Below, piece after piece: positions 6,079-13,285 of a stretch of DNA of 62,850 nucleotides. The notes under the pieces are model-generated. The model did not search any database. It saw only the letters and a program-made list of their open reading frames with translations, and was not told the DNA's origin. The stretch lies in the IMG/VR virus record IMGVR_UViG_3300030399_000011, positions 1 to 62,850 of that record. One strand, given 5' to 3'. Both the position numbers and the translations under genes were made by a program. Position 1 is the stretch's first letter, and each line of letters begins with the position of its first letter. Source of the DNA: a virus.

Positions 6079-7914
6079 CTAGGCCACATTGACGATTCGA
6101 TCCTCGGGCGGCACGCTCAAGGTTCTGTTTTCCGGCGGGATATTTGCGATGCGCGACTCAGGAGCAACCGCAACTATGCGGTTCTCGGGCGATACGTTGG
6201 CGATGCGATTTTCTGGAGCGACGTTGAAGACGCGCTCAGGGATGCGGAATAGCGAGACGCGCACGGCGCCGGTAGTCGTGTTCAGGGCGGCGGCCGAAAC
6301 CTGGGCAAGTGCGCCGACGACAACACTTCCGACAGAGGCATTGAAACCAGCCGCGGAAATTTGCGACGCGCTGGGCGCCAGGACGAGAACGCTACCGGTA
6401 TCGACATTCAGGCCAGCCGATCTAATAGCAGCCGACCCGGTGATGCTTGCGGATCCGAACGTCGCGTCATTCGCCGCACCGCTGACCGATGCAACTCCGC
6501 CGACCGCAACCGCCCCGGCTGGCACGTCTAGCGCGCTAAATTGAACCGCCGCTGATCCGCCAACTCGAATCGAGCCAGCTACGCCGTCAAGCGCAGTCGC
6601 GGATACACCAGCAACACCGGTTAGCGCGAACGATCCAGAGCCGACATTGAACGAGGAAGCGGCGACTGAGCCCGCTCCCGGCGTGCTGATTTGCGCGGTC
6701 CCGGTTGTGGCATCAAGACCCGTGGAGGCGATGGCGCCCTTCCCGCCGACTTGCGATGATCCTGTGGTGGCGTCGAGTGCTTGAGCCTGGAGCGCTGCGG
6801 AACCGCTGGCTTGAGCATTGCCGGTCGGCGCGTCAAGACTGATCGCACTGAGCGCCGCCGAACCCGTCAGCGAGGAATTTCCGGCCACAGCATCGAGCGC
6901 TGTCGCACGAAGTGCTGCAATGCCGGCGATGGCCACCGATCCAGACGTCGCATTTAGTGCCGAGCCAGATACCGCCGTGGTCGCGCCAATCGAGATCGCG
7001 CCGGTTGTGACCGTCAATGCGGTGGCGGATACTGGAGCAAATCCGCCTAGCGATATCGATCCAGCCGTTGCGTCCAGGCCCGTTGCGCCGAGAGCGCCAG
7101 TACCACCCAACGAAACAGCGCCGGTCGTAGCGTCGAAATTTGATGCAGAAATTGCAGCGGTACTGGCCGCGGTATAGGTGATCGTGATTTGACCGCCGCC
7201 ACCAGCGCCACCGCTATTCGTGCCGGTGTTGCCCGACCCAGCGCCACCACCACCACCGGGAAGACCACCAGCCGCGCCATTGCCATCTGTGACGCCCGTG
7301 ATATCGCCGCCGCCACCACCACCGCCCCCGAGCGAATTTGACGCGCCAGCCGTCGCCGCCGCAGTTGCGGTGCCGCCAGTCCCGCCCGCACCAGCGCTGG
7401 GGCTGGATCCGCCATTACCGCCAAGCAGCGTTGTACCAGCACCACCAGTCCCGCCGATACCAGCGGCACTAGCAGAGCCGCCACCGCCCGGCCCAGAGTG
7501 GGCGCTCGTTCCCGCTCCGCCAGGACCGCCGGCATTCTTAGTGGTCCCGACACCTGTCGTCGTGACGCCGCCCAAGCCGCCAGCCGTGCTGATACTGACC
7601 GCGCCACCCTTGGCGCCTACCGAGGAAAGCGCTAGCGTGCTGCCGTTAAACCACGCATCTCCACCGGCTACTGCGCCCTTGCTGGACGTCTCGCCCGTGC
7701 CGGGCACGCCGAGCGTGTAAGCAACAGGCGTGCCGGGCGTAACCGGGAGATTCGCCACTGCTGAATAAGCGCCACCACCCCCGCCGCCTTTCGCGCTGGT
7801 TGTGTTATTGGACGAGCCGCCCGCGCCCGCGGCCCACACCTCGCTGTTGGTTAGCGTGCTGACGCCCGCAGCAGGGGTGAAGCTTGATCCCGTCGTGAGG
7901 ACGGTAACAGTCAT
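6079..7914 (-). CDS. glycine-rich, tandem-repeat tail adhesin candidate
   Basis: 611 residues in three parts. Residues 1-about 250 form a glycine-rich module with many GG runs (up to eight Gly in a row) and the signature EVWAAGAGG...VTPGTPVAYTLG. Residues about 252-553 hold 15 copies of a roughly 20-residue repeat with consensus SAAxSAxALDATTGSxxxGG. The last 55 residues hold six 9-residue units of the type PENRIANVS. The first module is related to the C-terminal module of the 530-residue fibre protein. Glycine-rich modules of this kind form polyproline-II bundles at adhesin tips in some phages. Receptor binding is therefore plausible but inferred. The start overlaps the next gene by 4 bases. 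Confidence 0.65.
   Translation of the reverse strand: MTVTVLTTGSSFTPAAGVSTLTNSEVWAAGAGGSSNNTTSAKGGGGGGAYSAVANLPVTPGTPVAYTLGVPGTGETSSKGAVAGGDAWFNGSTLALSSVGAKGGAVSISTAGGLGGVTTTGVGTTKNAGGPGGAGTSAHSGPGGGGSASAAGIGGTGGAGTTLLGGNGGSSPSAGAGGTGGTATAAATAGASNSLGGGGGGGGDITGVTDGNGAAGGLPGGGGGAGSGNTGTNSGGAGGGGQITITYTAASTAAISASNFDATTGAVSLGGTGALGATGLDATAGSISLGGFAPVSATALTVTTGAISIGATTAVSGSALNATSGSVAIAGIAALRATALDAVAGNSSLTGSAALSAISLDAPTGNAQASGSAALQAQALDATTGSSQVGGKGAIASTGLDATTGTAQISTPGAGSVAASSFNVGSGSFALTGVAGVSATALDGVAGSIRVGGSAAVQFSALDVPAGAVAVGGVASVSGAANDATFGSASITGSAAIRSAGLNVDTGSVLVLAPSASQISAAGFNASVGSVVVGALAQVSAAALNTTTGAVRVSLFRIPERVFNVAPENRIANVSPENRIVAVAPESRIANIPPENRTLSVPPEDRIVNVA
6082..6246 (-). repeat. 27-bp tandem coding repeats (PENRI-type)
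   Basis: Five to six consecutive 9-residue units: PERVFNVA, PENRIANVS, PENRIVAVA, PESRIANIP, PENRTLSVP, PEDRIVNVA. They form the extreme C-terminus of the glycine-rich protein. Copy number could change by slippage or recombination. Confidence 0.85.
6256..7160 (-). repeat. about 15 tandem ~60-bp coding repeats
   Basis: Degenerate repeats encoding units such as GALGATGLDATAGSISLGG, SAALQAQALDATTGSSQVGG and VASVSGAANDATFGSASITG. LDA-TTGS and a GG turn recur every 18-24 residues. The regular period suggests a beta-solenoid or stacked-turn shaft. DNA identity between copies is modest, so the array is old or diversifying. Confidence 0.8.
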
Positions 7915-8129
7915 CTAATCACCGCAGTCCCAGTACGCCCGAGCACGTCAGCCACCCGCGCGACTTCTGACGTCGGATCAATATGCGTATTGGTCACTGT
8001 CACATTTCCGGGTATGCCGGCATCGTGCAAAGCCGCCGCGACTGCATGCGCGATTACCCTCTCTGCTTCCAGAAAAGGGGTGCTGTCCGGGAAATCAGCA
8101 TGCACCGTGAAGGAATGGAGTGTGCTCAT
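7911..8129 (-). CDS. hypothetical phage protein, 72 aa
   Basis: Unrecognised. MSTLHSFTVHADFPDSTPF followed by a helix (LEAERVIAHAVAAALHDAG) and a strand GNVTVTNTHIDP. The stop overlaps the start of the glycine-rich protein by 4 bases, and a terminator hairpin lies 21 bases upstream of its start. It might be a small chaperone for the adhesin, by position only. Confidence 0.55.
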   Translation of the reverse strand: MSTLHSFTVHADFPDSTPFLEAERVIAHAVAAALHDAGIPGNVTVTNTHIDPTSEVARVADVLGRTGTAVIR

Positions 8130-8149
8130 GGCTGTCCGGGACGTAAAAA

Positions 8150-8167
8150 AACCGCCCGTAGGCGGTT
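8150..8167 (-). terminator. terminator-like hairpin
   Basis: AACCGCC-CGTA-GGCGGTT, with seven T on the minus strand after the stem. It lies downstream of the glucosaminidase gene and upstream of the 72-aa gene. One of a series of near-identical GCCGCC-tetraloop-GGCGGC hairpins in this operon. Confidence 0.75.
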
Positions 8168-8188
8168 GGTGTGATGCGGGGATTGGGG

Positions 8189-8644
8189 TTAGGCGGTCTG
8201 CGTATCCAGCGCGCTCAGGCCATGCGTATTGATGATCGAAACGACCTTGTCGGCGTAGTCAGGATCGGTTGCATACCCGGCGGCAGCCACAGCTCGAGCG
8301 AATAGCGCACCACTCCGATAAGCGAAGGCCGGCTGGTAGCGCGGATTCGTCGTCAAAAATACGGCATGGTCTTGAATGCTTCCGAGCCAGTCGGTATAGG
8401 CCCGGAAGTTCGCGGTCACGATGATCGGTTGGCCGTGAATCACTTCGCGCGTGCGCTGCGTGGTGATCGGTCCATGCCATGACGCGTCGGCCTTGATGCC
8501 GAACAAATTCATTCCGGGCGCGTGTATGCCCCACCCGCTTTCGTCGGCGGCCTCCGCGATCGTGAAGGACGCAGGAACCTTCGTGATGAGCATCGACTTC
8601 TGAGCGGCCGGTGTGAGCGCGGCGATGAATTCTTGAGGTGTCAT
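8189..8644 (-). CDS. endolysin, glucosaminidase (GH73/FlgJ-type)
   Basis: 151-residue peptidoglycan hydrolase. After MTPQEFIAALTPAAQ comes the signature AEAADESGWGIHAPGMNLFGIKA with probable catalytic Glu35, then FRAYTDWLGSIQDHAVFL and YATDPDYADKVVSIINTHGL, the normal order in LYZ2/FlgJ-like beta-N-acetylglucosaminidases. No signal peptide, so export would need a holin. The frame is open further upstream, but ATG 8644 is chosen because it overlaps the previous stop by 4 bases and begins the family domain. The adjacent upstream gene is a membrane protein. Confidence 0.88.
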   Translation of the reverse strand: MTPQEFIAALTPAAQKSMLITKVPASFTIAEAADESGWGIHAPGMNLFGIKADASWHGPITTQRTREVIHGQPIIVTANFRAYTDWLGSIQDHAVFLTTNPRYQPAFAYRSGALFARAVAAAGYATDPDYADKVVSIINTHGLSALDTQTA

Positions 8645-9009
8645 AAAACCGCCAAAACAAGCTTGATACAGGCCGCCATCCAATCCGGCAGGGCCTGATG
8701 CGAAGCGATTCGCACGAGCGCCCACATGCCAGCCAGCGGCAGCACCACGGGGATAAAAACCTTGCGCAGGAAGAATGTCCACGACTCGGCCAGCCGGCAA
8801 AAGAATCGCACCGTCTTGACGCCCCCGCTCCACATACCAACGATGGATTCCGTGCCGTTCACGACGGTATCGAGCTTTTCGGCCAACGCGCCCAACGTCT
8901 GATCTTGGCTCTGAAGGTGGCCTTTAATGTCGGCCAGCACCCCGGCGAACTCGGAGAATTTTGCTTCGCCTCTGTTCAAACGCTCGTTGATAGCGTCGAT
9001 CTCGCTCAT
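8641..9009 (-). CDS. holin-like membrane protein with coiled coil
   Basis: 122 residues. The N-terminal half is an amphipathic coiled coil (IDAINERLNRGEAKFSEFAG... LAEKLDTVVNG). The C-terminal half has one clear and one weaker membrane helix (VFIPVVLPLAGMWALVRIA and WMAACIKLVLAVL). It overlaps the endolysin gene by 4 bases, the classical holin-endolysin order. No homology to a named holin is claimed. Confidence 0.6.
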   Translation of the reverse strand: MSEIDAINERLNRGEAKFSEFAGVLADIKGHLQSQDQTLGALAEKLDTVVNGTESIVGMWSGGVKTVRFFCRLAESWTFFLRKVFIPVVLPLAGMWALVRIASHQALPDWMAACIKLVLAVL

Positions 9010-9035
9010 GCGTTATGACTCCGAGGAATAAAAAA

Positions 9036-9052
9036 GCCCGCGCGCGGCGAGC
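9036..9052 (-). terminator. terminator-like hairpin
   Basis: GCCCGC / GCGAGC stem (one wobble on the minus-strand RNA), followed on the minus strand by a long T run (complement of 9028-9035). It lies upstream of the holin-like gene. Confidence 0.55.
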
Positions 9053-9060
9053 CATAAAAA

Positions 9061-9078
9061 AGCCGCTCGGTGGCGGCT
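9061..9078 (-). terminator. terminator-like hairpin
   Basis: AGCCGC-TCGGTG-GCGGCT, followed by six T on the minus strand. It would stop minus-strand transcripts that cross the acyltransferase region before they enter the lysis genes, unless late transcription is antiterminated. Confidence 0.7.
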
Positions 9079-9105
9079 AGACGATCGATGCAAAAGTGCT
9101 AATAT
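9078..9105 (+). promoter_or_regulatory. promoter of the acyltransferase gene
   Basis: -35 TAGACG (4 of 6), 16-base spacer, extended -10 TGcTAATAT at 9097-9105. It faces rightward, opposite to the late operon, so the acyltransferase has its own constitutive-looking promoter. Confidence 0.5.
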
Positions 9106-9131
9106 CGCGCGACATAACGGCGGGTGACAAA

Positions 9132-10364
9132 ATGAATAGCAACTCCAGCGGCAGAATCGACGATATAGAAGCGCTGCGTGCCGTGGCGATCCTAATTACG
9201 ATATTCGGCCATCTTCAGTATTTATTCTCGGAAAATGCCATGCTTCACACTGCCGATATGTACTTCGGCCTGTGGTCCGGCGTCGACCTCTTCTTTGCGA
9301 TCTCAGGCTTCGTCATATCCCGCGATCTGCTGAGCCGCCTAGATAAAGCGAAAGACAGCGAGACGTTTTGGCGCGCATCCTTCGCGTTTTGGATCCGGCG
9401 AATCTACCGGATATGGCCCACGTCCTGGCTATGGATTACTGTCTTCGCCGTCGGCGCTCTGATTTTTCGGGAACCGCATTATTTTGGATATTTCTCGCGC
9501 GCCTTATCCGATTTTTCTGCGGTCGCAATGCAAGTGGCCAATTTCCATTTTTGGTCTTGCATGAACAGTGCTATACCCAACCAATGCGGGAGTGCAAACG
9601 TATGGTGGAGCCTCTCCCTTGAAGAGCAGTTTTATATTTTCCTGCCGCTAGCTGCACTGCTCTTTCGCAAAAAACTGCCCTACGCGCTCGGCGCCATCGT
9701 GCTAGTTCAGATATTCATTCCTCGGCCGATTTGGTCGCTGCTTTGGTCGATCAGGACGGATGCTATTTGCTTGGGCGTGCTCCTCGCCATCTTCTCGCGC
9801 CATCCCATCTATCAAATCGTTGAGCCGAAATTCATGGCGAAGAGTTTCTACGCAATTTCGGTCGTAGCGATCCTGATATTCCTGCTTATCGATCTGCCTT
9901 CCGATTGGGCCGGCAAGATCAATCCCGTACCTTTTTCTACAGGACTCGTTGCTATCGTATCGGTCGCATTGGTTTTGATCGCCTCGTACAACAAAGGTTA
10001 TATCGTTCGCAATCAATACGTCAAAGCGGTGCTGATGTGGATCGGTTCGCGCTCGTACGCCCTGTACCTCATTCATTACCCAGCCATCCCCATGACGCTG
10101 ATCATCTGTCGATATATTGAGCCAAGTGGAACCGCGTTTGAGCCAAGCGACACATTGAGATATTTTGTCGTCTGGCTTTGCTTGCTACTGGGCCTGTCAG
10201 AGCTCAATTATCGATTCGTCGAGACACCGCTACGCCGCAAAGGACGCCAGATTGCGCTACGCATGGAAATGGGCAGTGGAGCTATCTCGCCTCTTACCGA
10301 GGATGCTCCGCAAGCCGCGCTCTTTATGTCAGAGCGGGCGTCTGCGCCGGAGGGGCGCCAGTAA
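9132..10364 (+). CDS. membrane acyltransferase (acyltransferase-3 family)
   Basis: 410-residue integral membrane protein. The N-terminus has the family signature IEALRAVAILITIFGHLQY with the conserved Arg and His. Later come WWSLSLEEQFYIFLPL, GSRSYALYLIHYP and the terminal LNYRFVETPLRR. About ten hydrophobic segments follow one another. Such enzymes O-acetylate surface polysaccharides, and phage-borne copies cause seroconversion; that role is inferred here. ATG 9132 is chosen over upstream codons because GGGTGAC precedes it and it starts the conserved domain. It lies opposite to the late operon, with its own promoter. It looks more AT-rich than its neighbours, and its 3' end covers the remains of a fibre gene, all signs of late acquisition. 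Confidence 0.9.
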   Translation: MNSNSSGRIDDIEALRAVAILITIFGHLQYLFSENAMLHTADMYFGLWSGVDLFFAISGFVISRDLLSRLDKAKDSETFWRASFAFWIRRIYRIWPTSWLWITVFAVGALIFREPHYFGYFSRALSDFSAVAMQVANFHFWSCMNSAIPNQCGSANVWWSLSLEEQFYIFLPLAALLFRKKLPYALGAIVLVQIFIPRPIWSLLWSIRTDAICLGVLLAIFSRHPIYQIVEPKFMAKSFYAISVVAILIFLLIDLPSDWAGKINPVPFSTGLVAIVSVALVLIASYNKGYIVRNQYVKAVLMWIGSRSYALYLIHYPAIPMTLIICRYIEPSGTAFEPSDTLRYFVVWLCLLLGLSELNYRFVETPLRRKGRQIALRMEMGSGAISPLTEDAPQAALFMSERASAPEGRQ

Positions 10365-10429
10365 AAGCGACGCCGCTATAGGTCCAGCCAATAGAAACTG
10401 GATCTCCAGATGGAATCAGATCGGCTGCC
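10324..10429 (-). pseudogene. remnant of a fibre-associated gene
   Basis: Directly after the stop of the 178-aa gene, the minus strand keeps coding for AADLIPSGDPVSIGWTYSGV and a further 14 residues ending in a stop at 10324. It has no start codon. It matches AQLLPAGSPVSAGYTFDGTN in the intact neighbour, so it is a piece of a paralogous gene. Its 3' end overlaps the acyltransferase C-terminus, which places the insertion junction here. Confidence 0.7.
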
Positions 10430-10966
10430 TTACGCGATGGTCATGCTCGGCGCTGGAAGCGTAGCGCCGGGCATGCCGTCGCCATACAGATTGAGCGCCG
10501 ATACATAGTTCGCAATCGCCGTGGCCCATCCCTTGAAAACAGCCACGCTCGGGAAAATATGCGGCGTATTGGAGGCATCAGGCCAAGGAAATGTACTTGT
10601 GCCATTGGGGAAAGCCCCGTTCGTCAGGATGAATGTCGTCACTGAGGTGATTTCATCAGTTGTTTTGCTGTCGACCGCGTATGTCCCATTGATCGCTGGG
10701 GTGCTGGTACTTGTGATCGTCAGGCCGGCGGCCAGCGCTGCCATCACGGTAGACGCAAGCACTTCGGCCGCAGTCGGCGCAGGGGTCGTCGATACGGGTG
10801 CCGTGTAGTTCGTGCCGTCGAACGTATAGCCCGCGCTGACTGGTGAGCCAGCGGGCAACAGTTGTGCTGTAACGCCGCTGGGAGGCGTCCATGTCGCCGT
10901 GTTGCCGTCCCACATAATCGTGTTGATCACGACATCAGATTGGATCAATGCGTAGATTTGGTTCAT
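10430..10966 (-). CDS. tail fibre-associated / assembly protein, 178 aa
   Basis: N-terminus MNQIYALIQSDVVINTIMWDG, then AQLLPAGSPVSAGYTFDGTNY, a short beta-domain seen in many phage fibre-assembly proteins. After this come Pro/Thr linkers and a C-terminal helical part (FKGWATAIANYVSALNLYGDG) like the DUF4376-type end. It follows the 530-residue fibre protein by 3 bases, the usual place for a fibre chaperone. A relic of a second copy lies downstream. Confidence 0.6.
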   Translation of the reverse strand: MNQIYALIQSDVVINTIMWDGNTATWTPPSGVTAQLLPAGSPVSAGYTFDGTNYTAPVSTTPAPTAAEVLASTVMAALAAGLTITSTSTPAINGTYAVDSKTTDEITSVTTFILTNGAFPNGTSTFPWPDASNTPHIFPSVAVFKGWATAIANYVSALNLYGDGMPGATLPAPSMTIA

Positions 10967-10969
10967 GGC

Positions 10970-12562
10970 TTACCACTCCAGATTGACTTGACCGCGCGCG
11001 CCAGCCGCACCAGCATTTGCGCCGGTGCCCCCAGACCCACCACCACCGCCGCCTGGGACCGCTCCGCCCGCGCCCTGCCCTACAGCACCGCCCCCACCCG
11101 CTCCGCCGCAACTCGAGGTTCCGCCACATCCGCCAGCGCTAGCCCCAGGACCGCCTGTGCTGCCTGATCCACCAGTTAAATTATTTTGTCCGCCACTACC
11201 AACGCCCCCGCCGCCAGAGTTGCCGCCAGTAGTGGTATTTGCCTGTCCCGCTGCGCCACCGGTTGCACTGATAGATCCGAACGAAGTCGTTCCGCCTGCG
11301 GTACCCGCGCCACCTGTGCCGCCAGCGGTGCCCGCCGCTCCTATGGTTGCGGCAATGACTTGCCCCGGGGTGACGGCCATAATGCCTTCAGCAAATCCGC
11401 CCGCCCCGCCTCCGCCCGCACTACCATTGTTAGCAGATCCTACCCCCCCGCTGCCGGCGCCAGCACCCCATACTCTGTACCGCAGAAAATAGACGTTTGC
11501 TGGGACGGTGAAATTGCCACTGCTCGTAATCGCGGAGAAACCATGATTCCACGCGTAGTTTTGCTGGACCTGGCCGAATTGGACCGCATGTGCTGGCTGT
11601 GTAGCGGGGGCGATTTGGAGCGCACCAGCGGTTTGCCCGATCAGAATCGCCGTGCCTGTGGTCGAGTTGTACGCCGCCTCGTATTGCTTTGCGGCGATGA
11701 TTTCGCCGCCCTGAAGCGCCGCGTTCGCACCATTGAGTGCAATCGATCCGCCGCCCCAGTTGATCGTGCAGGCTCCGGTATTGCTATTCGCAGCCTTGAA
11801 ACGGATCGGCTCACCGTCCGTATATGACGTCACAGCCGGGGTGAGTGCCAGTGTGATTGTGTTAGCGGAAGTACTGGTATCGACGGCGTAGATGGTCGAG
11901 CCGGTTTGCATCATCTGCAGCAGGCTCGAGATCTGCGGCACGCCCACCGGCACGGAGATGTTTCCGGAGGTGACCGTGGTCGCGCCGTTGGCGACGATGA
12001 CTACTGCGAGTGCCGTCCAGCCAGAATCGACCGAAGGCGTTACCTGCGTGCCGGTCGCGGCTGCAATACCGGCTTTCGCCTGGATGACGCAAAAACCTTG
12101 GCGCTGCGTTGCCTGCGGCGCACCGTTGCCGCCTTGTCCATTCAGTGGAATCTGGGGATTGTTGCTGTTGTAGTAAGGCAAAACAGCCGGGTTCGTGTCC
12201 TGATCCTGATACTGACATTCGATCAGGTAGGCGACGCTAAAGCCACTTGTTGCGGGTGCCGGCGTCGAGATGGTCTGCGCGGCCATATTCAGGCCTTGCT
12301 TCACAATGACATCTGTCGTGTCAGCCGGTAGCGCGCCCCATGGCGTAGCATCGACGTCCGCCAATGAGTAGATTTCGCCGATGCCGACAAGCACGTTCAA
12401 GGCGGCAGGCGAGTTCGGCGTCACAGCCAACCCGCGCACCACCGTATTGCTGCCGAAGGCGGCTTGCGCCAACTTACCCAGGCCGATCATGGTCGAGCGC
12501 GCGGCGAACAGGAAATCGACGCTACGGCCTTGTTCCTGTGTGTAAACGGTTGGGCGATCCAT
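10970..12562 (-). CDS. tail fibre with glycine-rich tip, 530 aa
   Basis: The N-terminal part (MDRPTVYTQEQGRSVDFLFA and the following 180 residues) resembles the virion-attached half of phage tail fibres, with NVLVGIGEIYSLADVDATPWG. A middle beta region follows. The last 190 residues are glycine-rich: YFLRYRVWGAGAGSGGVG, long GG-runs, CGGTSSCGGAGGGG, ending GQVNLEW. The C-terminal module is related to the N-terminal module of the 611-aa protein. It probably carries receptor binding at its tip. Immediately upstream is a terminator hairpin, then the tail protein I gene, the normal fibre position. Confidence 0.75.
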   Translation of the reverse strand: MDRPTVYTQEQGRSVDFLFAARSTMIGLGKLAQAAFGSNTVVRGLAVTPNSPAALNVLVGIGEIYSLADVDATPWGALPADTTDVIVKQGLNMAAQTISTPAPATSGFSVAYLIECQYQDQDTNPAVLPYYNSNNPQIPLNGQGGNGAPQATQRQGFCVIQAKAGIAAATGTQVTPSVDSGWTALAVVIVANGATTVTSGNISVPVGVPQISSLLQMMQTGSTIYAVDTSTSANTITLALTPAVTSYTDGEPIRFKAANSNTGACTINWGGGSIALNGANAALQGGEIIAAKQYEAAYNSTTGTAILIGQTAGALQIAPATQPAHAVQFGQVQQNYAWNHGFSAITSSGNFTVPANVYFLRYRVWGAGAGSGGVGSANNGSAGGGGAGGFAEGIMAVTPGQVIAATIGAAGTAGGTGGAGTAGGTTSFGSISATGGAAGQANTTTGGNSGGGGVGSGGQNNLTGGSGSTGGPGASAGGCGGTSSCGGAGGGGAVGQGAGGAVPGGGGGGSGGTGANAGAAGARGQVNLEW

Positions 12563-12582
12563 TCAAGCTCCAGAAACGAAAA

Positions 12583-12602
12583 AAGCCGCCCGAAGGCGGC
12601 TT
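12583..12602 (-). terminator. terminator-like hairpin between baseplate and fibre genes
   Basis: AAGCCGCC-CGAA-GGCGGCTT with a T run on the minus strand. It lies 20 bases upstream of the fibre start and just after the tail protein I gene. Near-identical to hairpins at 8150, 21110 and 23194. Confidence 0.75.
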
Positions 12603-12625
12603 GAATGAGTGCAGGTTTAGTGCGG

Positions 12626-13285
12626 TTATGGCGTGATCGGCCCGTTGGCTATGCGTAGCCAAACGACCGTGCCTGTCATGCGGGTTGATTCGACGGCGGC
12701 GATGATTGCGGCGTCGGTAATTGATGTGACCGGAGAATCAGACCAGGCGCCGTATGAATCGAACGACCAGCGCCACGAATCGAGTTCACCGAGAGATTGC
12801 GCACTGGTGATCGGCCGGTATGCAGTCACGAAGCTCTGGTATGGCATCGGCGCACCCCATTTGCCGACGCCGGTATCCCAATAGAAAGCGCCATCCCAAC
12901 CGCCCGAGTCAGTCGTATTGCTCGGCTCAAAAATATCCGGCGTGCGACCAGTTACGAGGGTGAGCACCGCCGACATGTTGGCGCGCGTCGGCCCCTTGAC
13001 AAACAGGTTCGCGAGAATGCGCGCGCGAAATGGGCCGTCCTGTTCGTTTGTCAGCCGCGGCAGTGCGGTGCCGAAGAAGTCATTCGATATCAGGTCGAGA
13101 TAGCCGTCGGTCGCCGTGCCGATGCGCGTCTGCAGCGTCGCGTAGGTGATCTGCGCGTAGATCGACGAAAGCGCCCATGCAGGGCCTTGTAGCGTCGCGT
13201 CGAAGTTCGGGGATGACTGGAACCACGACTTCGGGATCTGTGCCTTCAGGCGGCTGAAAATATCCTGCGGATCTCCCCTGGCCAT
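12626..13285 (-). CDS. tail protein I / gp48-type baseplate protein
   Basis: 219 residues. It follows the baseplate J gene with a 1-base overlap, the standard position of P2 gpI / Mu gp48 homologues, which close the baseplate and hold fibres. ALSSIYAQITYATLQTRIGTA and LTNEQDGPFRARILANLF are consistent with these helical wedge proteins. Trp-rich in its C-terminal half. The functional call leans on gene order. Confidence 0.65.
   Translation of the reverse strand: MARGDPQDIFSRLKAQIPKSWFQSSPNFDATLQGPAWALSSIYAQITYATLQTRIGTATDGYLDLISNDFFGTALPRLTNEQDGPFRARILANLFVKGPTRANMSAVLTLVTGRTPDIFEPSNTTDSGGWDGAFYWDTGVGKWGAPMPYQSFVTAYRPITSAQSLGELDSWRWSFDSYGAWSDSPVTSITDAAIIAAVESTRMTGTVVWLRIANGPITP

Noticed and set aside
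7220-7720. Proline-rich plus-strand frame
   Set aside because: Pro runs are simply the complement of the glycine codons of the 611-aa protein; the same is true at 11025-11492 opposite the fibre tip.
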